Assembly: GCF_030577135.1 (NCBI RefSeq)
Contig: NZ_JAUIRR010000002.1
Coordinates: forward strand, 62,001-126,000
From: Sulfurimonas sp. hsl 1-7
GTDB taxonomy: Bacteria; Campylobacterota; Campylobacteria; Campylobacterales; Sulfurimonadaceae
Direction of reading: 5' to 3'
DNA length: 64,000 nucleotides
Below, piece after piece: positions 18,332-26,084 of the stretch. Position 1 is the first letter of the stretch, and every line of letters begins with the position of its first letter. The notes beneath the pieces are model-generated. The model saw only the letters and a list, made by a program, of their open reading frames with translations. It made no database searches and was not told where the DNA came from. Made by a program: the position numbers and the translations under genes.

Positions 18332-19411
18332 TTAGTTTCTGTCCATTGCATTAAGATCTTTGAACGCTTCAATTACGCGCTCTACTAAACTCTCTTGACC
18401 TGCACGTAACCATTTTCTAGGATCGTAGTATTTTTTGTTTGGTTTATCTTCACCTTCTGGGTTTCCGATCTGACCTTGTAAGTAATCATGATTTTTAGCT
18501 ACATATTCTCTTACACCGTTCCAAGTAGCCCACTGTGTATCTGTATCGATGTTCATTTTAATAACACCGTATGAGATAGCTTCAGAGATCTCTTCAGGAA
18601 GTGATCCAGAACCACCGTGGAAAACAAAGTTTACAGGTTTTTCAGCAGTAGAAAATTTTTCCTGGATATATTTTTGTGAATTGTCTAAAATTTTTGGAGT
18701 TAAAACAACGTTCCCCGGTTTATATACACCGTGAACATTTCCAAATGAGGCTGCAATTGTAAAGTTTGGAGAGATTTTTCCTAACTCTTCATATGCGTAT
18801 GCAACTTCCTCTGGTTGTGTATATAGAAGTGCATTGTCAATATTTGTATTATCAACACCGTCTTCTTCACCACCCGTAACACCAAGCTCAATCTCGATGT
18901 GCATACCGATTTTACTCATACGCTCTAAGTAAGCTTTACAAGTAGCAATGTTTTCTTCTAAAGGCTCTTCTGAGAGGTCTAACATATGTGAAGAGAAAAG
19001 CGGCTTGCCGTATGCTTGGTAATGTACCTCACCAGTACTTAAAAGAGCGTCGATCCATGGAAGCAGTTTTCTTGCAGCATGGTCAGTGTGAAGAATAACA
19101 GCTACTCCGTAAGTTTCAGCCATCATGTGAACATACATAGCACCTGCAATAGTTCCGGCGATTGCAGCTTGTTCATTTTCATTACTTAAACCTTTTCCAG
19201 CAAAGTAAGAACCACCACCGTTACTAAATTGAATTATTACAGGAGAGTTTGCTTTGCTCGCAGCTTCTAAAACACCATTGATCGAATCTGTATTTACAAC
19301 ATTTACGGCCGGGATAGCAAATCCGTTCTTTTTTGCATGCTCATAAACTTTTGTAACATCATCACCAAATAACACACCAGGTTTTACAATATCTAATATA
19401 CCAGTACTCAT
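18332..19411 (-). CDS. fbaA: Class II fructose-bisphosphate aldolase
   Basis: Zinc-dependent aldolase for fructose 1,6-bisphosphate cleavage and synthesis, in glycolysis or, in an autotroph, gluconeogenesis. At 359 aa it is the longer class IIA type. Zinc and catalytic residues lie in VILHTDHAARK (about 104-114), GGEEDGVDN (about 180), NVHGVYKPGN (about 225) and FHGGSGS (about 265). The ATG has AGGGA upstream and a TATAAT box (19441-19446) ahead of that. cmoA follows 15 bases later. Confidence 0.97.
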   Translation of the reverse strand: MSTGILDIVKPGVLFGDDVTKVYEHAKKNGFAIPAVNVVNTDSINGVLEAASKANSPVIIQFSNGGGSYFAGKGLSNENEQAAIAGTIAGAMYVHMMAETYGVAVILHTDHAARKLLPWIDALLSTGEVHYQAYGKPLFSSHMLDLSEEPLEENIATCKAYLERMSKIGMHIEIELGVTGGEEDGVDNTNIDNALLYTQPEEVAYAYEELGKISPNFTIAASFGNVHGVYKPGNVVLTPKILDNSQKYIQEKFSTAEKPVNFVFHGGSGSLPEEISEAISYGVIKMNIDTDTQWATWNGVREYVAKNHDYLQGQIGNPEGEDKPNKKYYDPRKWLRAGQESLVERVIEAFKDLNAMDRN

Positions 19412-19440
19412 ACAATATCCCTAAAAAATTTAATTTCGAA

Positions 19441-19446
19441 ATTATA
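19441..19446 (-). promoter_or_regulatory. -10 box of fbaA
   Basis: TATAAT on the minus strand, 30 bases upstream of the fbaA ATG, giving a conventional leader of about 23 bases with an AGGGA ribosome binding site. Confidence 0.45.
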
Positions 19447-19476
19447 TAATACAGTTCATTTAAAACAACTTTATGT

Positions 19477-19482
19477 TACTAT
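19477..19482 (+). promoter_or_regulatory. Extended -10 box directly before the cyclase-homology gene
   Basis: TGT then TACTAT ends seven bases before the ATG at 19490, with no ribosome binding site, so a leaderless transcript is likely. Confidence 0.45.
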
Positions 19483-19489
19483 CTCATTC

Positions 19490-20122
19490 ATGAAACAAGA
19501 GATAATCACCGATATAATTTTAGTAGATATTATAAACTTTTCAACGCTCACTTCAAAACAACAATTGGAGATCATTACATTTTTAACAAAAAGTTATAAA
19601 CGTGTAATTGAGAAGATGTTGGTCAGTTCTAAAATGCCCCTTTCTACTCTTATACTTAGTTTTGTATCAACAGGGGACGGATTTTATTGTATCCTCGATC
19701 CAAAGCTTAAAGGGTATGGAACTTTTTTAGGTCTTAGTTTCAATCACTTTTCGGAACAAATCTCTAAAAAATATCCATATTTTCAGGGTATCAAGATAGC
19801 TGTTCATACTGGTGGAGTAAACCGCTTTATCGATATCTTGGGAAATGAAAACTATATTGGTGACGGACTTAATGACTGTTCACGCTACATTGAATTTAAA
19901 AACTTTACTATCTCGACGGTTATGATCTCTGAAACAGCCTATAATGAGTTAAAAAAATTTTTACGCTACCATCGGGATTTTGAGAAGATATTGATAGAGA
20001 GAGAATTTAAACGCTCCAAAGCATATACTTTCAATGATAAACACGGAAATGAAAAGAAAGGCTACTTAGTCTGGCTCAGAAAATCGGGTATAATTACCCC
20101 ACCAAAAATCGATTTTTTATAA
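19490..20122 (+). CDS. Stand-alone class III nucleotidyl-cyclase-homology protein
   Basis: 210 residues that follow the class III adenylate/guanylate cyclase fold from end to end with weak similarity. ILVDIINFSTLTSKQQ (about 10-25) corresponds to the first metal-aspartate block, LSFVSTGDGFYCILD (about 57-71) to the GD block, IKIAVHTGGV (about 100) to the parallel strand, and YIGDGLNDCSRYIEF (about 122-136) to the block carrying the conserved N and R of the transition-state loop. It has no sensor domain, signal peptide or membrane segment. Activity is uncertain because the purine-specifying residues cannot be assigned by eye. The next gene starts 17 bases downstream. Confidence 0.65.
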   Translation: MKQEIITDIILVDIINFSTLTSKQQLEIITFLTKSYKRVIEKMLVSSKMPLSTLILSFVSTGDGFYCILDPKLKGYGTFLGLSFNHFSEQISKKYPYFQGIKIAVHTGGVNRFIDILGNENYIGDGLNDCSRYIEFKNFTISTVMISETAYNELKKFLRYHRDFEKILIEREFKRSKAYTFNDKHGNEKKGYLVWLRKSGIITPPKIDFL

Positions 20123-20139
20123 CTAAATAAGGGAATATT

Positions 20140-20832
20140 ATGAGACTTACCTTAGATGAATATGCAAAACATTTCAAAATGTCTAAAGAGATGATAAACT
20201 CAAAACTCAGAACAAAAAAACTCAACTACATCATAGAAAACGGTGTTACATATATTATAGTGACTAGAAGTTCACTTGAACCGCAAAAACGTGAAGAGAT
20301 TCATCAGGAAAAAAAAGAGCAACAGGTACAACAAAAAAAACAAACTACTGCTAATAATACGCCTGTACCTGCAAAAACAAAAACTACAGTCTCGATGGTA
20401 ATCTCTCTTTATCAGAAAGAGAACCAACAACTCAAAGAGAAGATAAGTTACCTTGAAGCAAAAATTGACAAGCTGATCAATGATAAAGAGCAGATGCTTC
20501 GCGATGAGATGAATAAAATAGAGCAGGTATATAGTAAAAAAGATGAACAACTCAAAAACATTTTAGAACTCATCAATACTAAGCTTACTATTGAAAGAGA
20601 GAATGAAACTGTTCACGAAATTGAAACTATAACTCCTATCTCTCAAAAGAAAGAAGCAAAAATTGTAGAGCTTAAAGAATATCTTAAAAATCTAGATATT
20701 GAACCGCAACAAAGAAAAACGATTAAAAAAAGATTTTTAAGTGCTTACGGCAGCGATATAAGAATCATTAAACAAAATGGAAAAATCTATCTAGACTTCT
20801 CAAAATACGACTATTCAGATCTTCTAAACTAA
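20140..20832 (+). CDS. Helix-turn-helix / coiled-coil protein of unknown function
   Basis: 230 residues in three parts. About 1-45 reads as a small winged-helix, excisionase or MerR-type domain (TLDEYAKHFKMSKEMINSKL, then a YIIENGVTYIIV wing). A Q/K-rich linker (about 50-85) leads to a coiled coil (about 88-155). A compact C-terminal domain (about 175-230) contains PQQRKTIKKRFLSAYGSDIR. It may belong to a Campylobacterota-only family (DUF3972-like from memory, unchecked). The ATG has AAGGGA upstream. It follows the cyclase-homology gene by 17 bases and ends at a strong terminator, so the two form a transcription unit. Confidence 0.65.
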   Translation: MRLTLDEYAKHFKMSKEMINSKLRTKKLNYIIENGVTYIIVTRSSLEPQKREEIHQEKKEQQVQQKKQTTANNTPVPAKTKTTVSMVISLYQKENQQLKEKISYLEAKIDKLINDKEQMLRDEMNKIEQVYSKKDEQLKNILELINTKLTIERENETVHEIETITPISQKKEAKIVELKEYLKNLDIEPQQRKTIKKRFLSAYGSDIRIIKQNGKIYLDFSKYDYSDLLN

Positions 20833-20848
20833 TCTTTTAAAACTTTCA

Positions 20849-20885
20849 GCCTTCAAAGCACTCAACGCTTTGAAGGCTTTTTTTT
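20849..20885 (+). terminator. Rho-independent terminator
   Basis: GCCTTCAAAGC, a 7-base loop, GCTTTGAAGGC (perfect 11-bp stem) and a run of eight T. It ends the unit of the cyclase-homology and coiled-coil genes. Confidence 0.93.
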
Positions 20886-20890
20886 CCTCC

Positions 20891-20916
20891 ATATTATACG
20901 GTTTTCCGTATAATAT
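20891..20916. repeat. Perfect inverted repeat in the AT-rich spacer
   Basis: ATATTATACGG, TTTT, CCGTATAATAT: an 11-bp perfect repeat. Part of it (CGTATAAT) recurs at 21033-21040, at the -10 box of the HTH gene downstream, so it may be an operator for that gene product. The rest of the spacer to 21047 is almost pure A and T with T-tracts and repeats of TTTAAGTAT. Confidence 0.5.
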
Positions 20917-21034
20917 ATTCATTTTAATATATTTGATTGTATATTTATTTTATAAAAAATATTATTTACTGTATATAATATATATATTTAAGTATATTTA
21001 TATAAATTAAATGTGTATTTAAGTATTTAATACG

Positions 21035-21040
21035 TATAAT
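21035..21040 (+). promoter_or_regulatory. -10 box directly before the small HTH gene
   Basis: A consensus TATAAT, seven bases (CGTCGTT), then the ATG. There is no Shine-Dalgarno sequence. Upstream T-tracts recur at roughly helical spacing, the form that replaces a -35 box in this phylum. Leaderless transcript likely. Confidence 0.55.
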
Positions 21041-21047
21041 CGTCGTT

Positions 21048-21290
21048 ATGCAAATTGATGACTTGTTTAATATACTTCACAACTCGGTAGAATCACAAAA
21101 CAATGGACGTAAGATATCTCTTAAGGACATGGCAAACTCTTTAGGGCTATCTATGCGTACATACCAAGACTGGAAGCTTGGTCGTGCCAAACCTCAAGCG
21201 GCTGCAACCGTGATCAAAATGTTAGGTATGTTAGATGATGATGAGATTATTCGCGCTGTTAGAAAAATCAACAAACTAAAGGATAATTAA
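21048..21290 (+). CDS. Small helix-turn-helix DNA-binding protein
   Basis: 80 residues, nearly all taken by one XRE/Cro-like helix-turn-helix: ISLKDMANSLGLSMRTYQDW (about 23-42) followed by KLGRAKPQAAATVIKML. The short acidic tail (DDDEIIRAVRKINKLKDN) could dimerise. No partner or target is known. Its promoter carries half of the upstream 26-bp inverted repeat, so self-regulation is possible. Its stop overlaps the start of the next small gene (TAATG). Confidence 0.75.
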   Translation: MQIDDLFNILHNSVESQNNGRKISLKDMANSLGLSMRTYQDWKLGRAKPQAAATVIKMLGMLDDDEIIRAVRKINKLKDN

Positions 21291-21493
21291 TGGGAGCCTT
21301 GACAAAAAAAGAGAGAGAAGCTTTAGAGGATGTTTTCTTGTCTATTCACTCTAAAAATCGTTCCGAACAATTTTTTACATTAATACAAAAAACTAAGAAA
21401 AGAGTATTTACATATATTAAAATAACTACCCATAAGATGAAAAACAGCGCGTATTCTCTCTATCTTAAGAGTATAAGCAAACGCAATAAATAG
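21290..21493 (+). CDS. Small basic protein coupled to the HTH gene
   Basis: 67 residues. The first half is mixed (LTKKEREALEDVFLSIHSKN) and the second half strongly basic (KKTKKRVFTYIKI, then KMKNSAYSLYLKSISKRNK). No signal peptide, cysteine or known motif. TAATG overlap with the HTH gene makes translational coupling likely, which is the main reason to believe it is real. Nucleic-acid binding or a toxin/antidote role are both guesses. Confidence 0.55.
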   Translation: MGALTKKEREALEDVFLSIHSKNRSEQFFTLIQKTKKRVFTYIKITTHKMKNSAYSLYLKSISKRNK

Positions 21494-21521
21494 CTCTAGT
21501 TTCACTAAAAATGAGCTATTT
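21488..21521 (+). other. Stem-loop after the small HTH pair
   Basis: AAATAGCTC and GAGCTATTT pair as a 9-bp stem around a 16-base loop, overlapping the stop of the small basic gene. No U-run follows, so it is at best a weak terminator or a stabilising 3' structure. Confidence 0.35.
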
Positions 21522-21617
21522 AGGGTAAAAATTGCATATTTTTTCCTAAAAAAACGAAAAAAGAAGAAAAATTTAAGGAAATAAACTATAAAGTACTTTT
21601 AGCTGAATTATTTTGTG

Positions 21618-21640
21618 TATCCCCCTTTATTAGGAGGATA
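21618..21640 (+). other. Leader hairpin ahead of hup
   Basis: TATCCCCCT, TTATT, AGGAGGATA: 8 of 9 positions pair, and the 3' arm hides an AGGAGG. The hup ATG is 40 bases further on and has its own AAGGG site, so the purpose of the AGGAGG is unclear. Confidence 0.4.
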
Positions 21641-21679
21641 GGCAGAGATTCGGAAAAATTTTAAATCAAGGGTAAATTT

Positions 21680-21964
21680 ATGAATAAGGCACAATTCGTT
21701 GAATTAGTACAAGAATGTGGTAACTACAAAACTAAAGTAGAAGCAGAGGCAGCTATTAAAGCTTTCACTGAAGCTGTAACTGAAGCTTTAGTAAAAAAAG
21801 AGGATGTTTCTCTAGTAGGTTTTGGTAGTTTTGCTGCTGCATTACAAAAAGGTAAAAGTGGTACAGTTCCAGGTACTGACAAAACTTATACTACTCAAGA
21901 TAAAATGGTTCCTAAATTTAAAGCTGGTAAAGGTCTTAAAGACCGCATTGCAGCTGGTAAATAA
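21680..21964 (+). CDS. hup: DNA-binding protein HU
   Basis: Histone-like nucleoid protein (94 aa) of the HU/IHF family: N-terminal helices (MNKAQFVELVQECGNYKTKV), VGFGSFAAALQKGKSG and the DNA-binding arm region GTVPGTDKTYTT, then KFKAGKGLKDRI. The arm has VPGTDKT instead of the enteric RNPxTG, a form I recall as common in Campylobacterota HU. AAGGG precedes the ATG. A leader of possibly 80 bases with a hairpin lies upstream, and a GC-rich stem-loop follows the stop. Confidence 0.95.
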   Translation: MNKAQFVELVQECGNYKTKVEAEAAIKAFTEAVTEALVKKEDVSLVGFGSFAAALQKGKSGTVPGTDKTYTTQDKMVPKFKAGKGLKDRIAAGK

Positions 21965-21970
21965 TCTCTT

Positions 21971-21993
21971 TATATCGCCTTTACGGCGATATA
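21971..21993 (+). terminator. Stem-loop after hup, weak terminator or attenuator
   Basis: TATATCGCC, TTTAC, GGCGATATA: a perfect 9-bp stem right after the hup stop. Only a short T-rich tail follows, so part of the transcript probably reads through into the next gene, which starts at 22004. Confidence 0.55.
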
Positions 21994-22003
21994 TACTAAA
22001 TTT

Positions 22004-23506
22004 ATGAACTTTAATCTCTTCTCATTATTTCAAAAAAATAAATCAGACCTAGTCGTTCCCGATACAATCTTAGTAAAACGTATCAAATCTCTTGCAAAAA
22101 ATAGTGACTTAAAGGTATTTTCAAATGTAGATATTTATCTCCATAAACAAAGTTACAATATAGAACTTATGCTTTATGACAAAATACGCGGACTTTATCT
22201 TTTTGAAATAAAGAAATGGTCATTTGACGATCTCAAAAACTCTGTTATAGAAAAAGCTCAAAATCAAGAGCATGCTAACAATACACTCGCTTTCGATAAG
22301 ACACAAGAATTGATCAAAAGAAAGTATAATGAGATTAACCATACCGATGGACCAAAAATATATAATTATCTACTAATGGAAAATTTAAGTGCTGATGAAT
22401 ATGAGCATTTAGATGATTCATTTAAAACACTTCTGCCGAAAGAGAAGATCATATTTAGCGATTCTCTTACTTCCGATATTTTTAAAAAACTTGAGAGTGA
22501 AGATAAAGTCCCTGTAGGACAACGTGATAACACTGCCTTAGAAATACTCTTAACACAATATACTAAACTTGAAGATGACGGAAGCTTCACACTGTGTAAT
22601 GATCAAGAGATAGAGTTTTTAAATACTCCATTAAACGATTTTTCAAATCTTACGATAGATTTTCAAACCGGACAAACTTCCCTTTTACTTCTCAAAGCTA
22701 TCATTGAAGTGTTTAAACAACGACATAAAAAAATCATCTTAATAAAACCTACGACATTAGCACGTGATATTGCCTACAAAAAATTACTAGAGATCATAGA
22801 ACACGGCATCATAGAGTTCGATATGAATGCTATAGAACTTCTTACACCTCTTGAACTTATAAATAAACATCTGCAGAAGTTAAAAAAACCTATGATCAAA
22901 GATTTTTCCGAATTTGATACAAAACTATTGAAAAAGAGCTTTCAAATTGCCGACTTGGTCATATGTGATGATGCAAATCTTTTAGATGCTCAGTTTATCG
23001 GTTATATTAAAAATATTCAAAAAAATAAACCGGCAATATTTGTCAATCTTACAGATGAGCAAATAGCGACTCAATTTACATTACCGTCTGCTCTAGAAAC
23101 TAAAACATATCAATTTTTACAGACACACCCTTTAGCAAAAACGATGCAGTTGATTCAAAAACTTCTTGAGGAAAATCTGCCAAACGATATTCTTGTAGTT
23201 TCCAACCCTCAAAACCAACAAAAACTCAAAGATGATTTAGAACATTTTATAGAACATAATGCTTTAGATATTGAAGGTGGAAAAACACTTTTAGAGCAAA
23301 ATCTTGAGGAGTTAAGACTCGCAACATACAATGATATGTTTGAACTTTCTACAAAACACATTATATTGCTAGATTTATGTGAATATAATGAAAAACAGAT
23401 AGAATATGCTTTTAATTTAGCCACGAAAAGTGCTTACGTTCTCTATGATAATTCTTGTGAAATCATAGAGTTGTTAAAGGAAAAGTATGAAAGTAATCAA
23501 GAGTGA
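22004..23506 (+). CDS. NERD-like nuclease domain fused to a degenerate SF1-type helicase
   Basis: 500 residues. The N-terminal part (about 20-110) resembles a NERD nuclease-related domain: [22 protein letters not shown], shown here in part as IELMLY and LFEIKKW, has the ExK pair of PD-(D/E)XK folds. The middle resembles the start of a UvrD-type helicase, but the P-loop reads [12 protein letters not shown] (lysine replaced by glutamine and the glycine pattern lost) and the Walker B position reads [11 protein letters not shown]. The C-terminal half keeps Rossmann-like strands ([18 protein letters not shown]). It is thus probably not an ATP-driven helicase. Cytoplasmic; role unknown. It overlaps msrB by 20 bases. 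Confidence 0.6.
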   Translation: MNFNLFSLFQKNKSDLVVPDTILVKRIKSLAKNSDLKVFSNVDIYLHKQSYNIELMLYDKIRGLYLFEIKKWSFDDLKNSVIEKAQNQEHANNTLAFDKTQELIKRKYNEINHTDGPKIYNYLLMENLSADEYEHLDDSFKTLLPKEKIIFSDSLTSDIFKKLESEDKVPVGQRDNTALEILLTQYTKLEDDGSFTLCNDQEIEFLNTPLNDFSNLTIDFQTGQTSLLLLKAIIEVFKQRHKKIILIKPTTLARDIAYKKLLEIIEHGIIEFDMNAIELLTPLELINKHLQKLKKPMIKDFSEFDTKLLKKSFQIADLVICDDANLLDAQFIGYIKNIQKNKPAIFVNLTDEQIATQFTLPSALETKTYQFLQTHPLAKTMQLIQKLLEENLPNDILVVSNPQNQQKLKDDLEHFIEHNALDIEGGKTLLEQNLEELRLATYNDMFELSTKHIILLDLCEYNEKQIEYAFNLATKSAYVLYDNSCEIIELLKEKYESNQE

Positions 23507-23876
23507 ACAGGAATGGAAAAAACAACTAACTCCTGAAGCGTATTATGTGTGTAGAGAGCATGGAACCGAAGCACCTTTTTCCGGTAAATATTACGACTGT
23601 AAAGATGAAGGTGTTTACAAATGTGTATGTTGCGGGGCTCCACTTTTTGAATCTTCTACAAAATTTGACTCCGGAACCGGATGGCCAAGCTACTTTGAAC
23701 CGATTGAAGATGCTATAACTGAACATAAAGATATGACTCACGGAATGATCCGTATAGAGGTAAGATGTGCATCATGTGATGCTCATTTAGGACATGTTTT
23801 TCCTGATGGACCAGAACCGACTGGGATGAGATACTGCATCAACTCTGTATGCTTAACACTTGACGAGAACGAATAA
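23487..23876 (+). CDS. msrB: Peptide methionine (R)-S-oxide reductase MsrB
   Basis: Repairs methionine-R-sulfoxide in proteins. 129 residues with two zinc CxxC pairs ([10 protein letters not shown] near 48 and [11 protein letters not shown] near 92), the [10 protein letters not shown] substrate motif near 63 and the catalytic cysteine in [10 protein letters not shown] (about 115). No signal peptide, so cytoplasmic. It overlaps the NERD gene by 20 bases and touches the cyclophilin gene (TAATG), so the three are coupled. Confidence 0.96.
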   Translation: MKVIKSEQEWKKQLTPEAYYVCREHGTEAPFSGKYYDCKDEGVYKCVCCGAPLFESSTKFDSGTGWPSYFEPIEDAITEHKDMTHGMIRIEVRCASCDAHLGHVFPDGPEPTGMRYCINSVCLTLDENE

Positions 23877-24418
23877 TGAAAAACATAATTATTACACTGT
23901 TTTTACTTCTGTCGGCAACTATATTAAATGCCCAAAATCCACATGTTGTTTTAGAAACAAACCAGGGGAACATTGAACTAGAGCTCTATCCAGATGTAGC
24001 TCCTTTAGCTGTTGAAAACTTTACTACACATGTAAAAAACGGTTACTATGACAACCTAACATTTCACAGAATCATTAAAAACTTTATGATCCAAGGCGGT
24101 GATCCTACCGGAACAGGCCGTGGTGGAAAGTCTATCTGGGGTAAAGAGTTTAAAAACGAATATAAAGCAAATGTTGTTTTTGACGAGCCTGGTATATTAG
24201 CTATGGCAAATGCAGGACCAAATACAAACGGCAGCCAGTTTTTTATTACGGTTGCACCGACACCTTGGCTAAACGGTGGTTATACAATTTTTGGAAAAGT
24301 TGCGAACGAAGCTTCTATGAACGTAGTTCTTAAAATGAGTAATGTAGCAACAAACGGAAGATACGGGGGAGACAGACCTAACCAACCCCAAATTATTAAA
24401 AAAGCATACTTAAAATAG
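23876..24418 (+). CDS. Cyclophilin-type peptidyl-prolyl isomerase, exported
   Basis: 180 residues: a signal peptide (about 1-19, IIITLFLLLSATILNAQ) and then a complete cyclophilin domain with FHRIIKNFMIQGGDPTGTG (about 61-79; R63 is the catalytic arginine by family), GSQFFITVAPTPWLNG and FGKV. Export suggests a periplasmic folding role like PpiA. Its ATG overlaps the msrB stop, and it precedes the phosphate transporter by nine bases. Confidence 0.94.
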   Translation: MKNIIITLFLLLSATILNAQNPHVVLETNQGNIELELYPDVAPLAVENFTTHVKNGYYDNLTFHRIIKNFMIQGGDPTGTGRGGKSIWGKEFKNEYKANVVFDEPGILAMANAGPNTNGSQFFITVAPTPWLNGGYTIFGKVANEASMNVVLKMSNVATNGRYGGDRPNQPQIIKKAYLK

Positions 24419-24427
24419 AGAGATTAC

Positions 24428-26071
24428 ATGGATATAGAAACACTCAATAAACTAGAGAAAAAAGCACTTAAAAAAAGCGGAATGGACTTTACAAGATTAG
24501 GAGTTGCACTCTTTTTTGCAGTTGCAGTTTTAACTTTTAGTTTTGTGTCAAACGGTGGTGTTCCAAATAATATGTTCTTAGCAATTGCAGCTTTAATCGG
24601 TGCATATATGGCTATGAACATTGGTGCTAATGATGTAGCAAACAATGTAGGACCGGCTGTTGGTTCACGTGCTATGACTATGACTATGGCAATTGTTATT
24701 GCTGCTGTTTTTGAAGCCAGCGGTGCACTTATTGCCGGTGGAGATGTTGTTAAAACAATTAAAAAAGGGATCATTGATATCTCTGCTTTTGGAGGCAATG
24801 CCGATCCTTTTATCTGGGCTATGATGGCTGCACTTTTAGCTGCTGCACTTTGGCTAAACCTTGCTACTGCACTTAGAGCTCCTGTGTCTACTACACACTC
24901 TATTGTAGGTGGTGTAATGGGTGCAGGTATTGCAGCAGCAGGCTTTAGTATCGTATCATGGTCGACAATGGGAAAAATTGCAGCATCATGGGTAATCTCT
25001 CCTGTTTTAGGTGGAGTTATTGCTGCAGCATTTTTATTCTCTATTAAAAAAGCGATAGTATTTAAAAAGAACAAGATAGATGCCGCAAAAAAATATGTAC
25101 CAATCTATGTAGCTATTATGGCGTGGGCTTTTGTAACTTACTTAACACTCAAAGGGCTTAAAAAGATTTGGCCAAATATTATTGAAAAAATAAACTCTAT
25201 TTTTTCTCTTTCACTTGAAGTAAGTTCACATCCAAGTTTCACAACAGCATTAATTATGGGTGCTATCACGGCAGTAATTGTTTATATATACATTGCAAAT
25301 AAAATTAAAAACAAAGTATTTGATGATTCAAATGACGGTGTAAATACTCTTTTTACGATTCCATTGATTTTTTCTGCGGCACTTCTAAGTTTTGCTCACG
25401 GTGCGAATGACGTTGCAAATGCTGTAGGCCCATTAGCTGCTATTAGTGATGCAGTACTTAACGGCGGTGTATCAACAAAAGCATCTATCCCTCTTTGGGT
25501 TATGGCTGTGGGTGCTCTTGGTATTGCGCTAGGTCTTATGTTATATGGTCCAAAACTTATCAAAACTGTTGGTGCAGAGATCACTGAGCTCAACCAAATC
25601 AGAGCTTTCTCAATTGCAATGGCTGCGGCTATTACGGTTATTATAGCTTCTCAGCTTGGTCTTCCAGTAAGTTCTACTCATATCGCTATCGGTGGAGTTT
25701 TCGGTGTTGGTTTTTTAAGAGAATATCTCCATATCACTTCAAAAGAGACACATAGTGTTGAAGATGACTTACAGATTATCGAAGATGAAAAAGCTACAAT
25801 GAATGCTTATAAAGCTGAACTCACTACACTAGAGAAAAAAGATGATAAATCTAAAGCTGATTATGAAAGAGTTGTAGAACTTTACAAACTCATAGCTAAA
25901 GAGGAAGAGCTCTTAAAATCTACGAAAAAACATATTAAGAGAATTGAAAAAGTACAGTATGTAAAACGTGACACTGTGAAAAAGATAATCGCAGCTTGGA
26001 TCATTACGGTACCGGCTGCCGCAATTATTGCTGCAGTACTATTCTACGCTATTAAAGGGATTATGCTCTAA
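24428..26071 (+). CDS. PiT-family inorganic phosphate transporter
   Basis: 547-residue inner-membrane permease that moves phosphate (or metal-phosphate) with a cation. Both PiT signatures are present: GANDVANNVGPAVGSRAM (about 66-83) and GANDVANAVGPLAA (about 325-338), each starting one half of the inverted repeat. About a dozen hydrophobic segments are visible. A charged coiled-coil loop (about 440-510) lies before the last membrane helix. No PhoU-like partner gene lies beside it. A small stem-loop marks the end of the unit. Confidence 0.94.
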   Translation: MDIETLNKLEKKALKKSGMDFTRLGVALFFAVAVLTFSFVSNGGVPNNMFLAIAALIGAYMAMNIGANDVANNVGPAVGSRAMTMTMAIVIAAVFEASGALIAGGDVVKTIKKGIIDISAFGGNADPFIWAMMAALLAAALWLNLATALRAPVSTTHSIVGGVMGAGIAAAGFSIVSWSTMGKIAASWVISPVLGGVIAAAFLFSIKKAIVFKKNKIDAAKKYVPIYVAIMAWAFVTYLTLKGLKKIWPNIIEKINSIFSLSLEVSSHPSFTTALIMGAITAVIVYIYIANKIKNKVFDDSNDGVNTLFTIPLIFSAALLSFAHGANDVANAVGPLAAISDAVLNGGVSTKASIPLWVMAVGALGIALGLMLYGPKLIKTVGAEITELNQIRAFSIAMAAAITVIIASQLGLPVSSTHIAIGGVFGVGFLREYLHITSKETHSVEDDLQIIEDEKATMNAYKAELTTLEKKDDKSKADYERVVELYKLIAKEEELLKSTKKHIKRIEKVQYVKRDTVKKIIAAWIITVPAAAIIAAVLFYAIKGIML

Positions 26072-26081
26072 GTAAGCATAA
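26061..26081. other. Stem-loop between convergent genes
   Basis: TTATGCT, seven bases, AGCATAA, spanning the phosphate transporter stop. There is no T-run on either side, so termination by it alone is doubtful. Confidence 0.3.
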
Positions 26082-26084
26082 CCC

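Noticed and set aside
20891-20916. Inverted repeat as a second terminator
   Set aside because: No T-run follows it and a strong terminator already ends just before it; an operator is more likely.
24424-25074. Long antisense frame opposite the phosphate transporter
   Set aside because: A low-complexity A/P/T/I translation caused by the repeated codons of membrane segments; no ribosome binding site.
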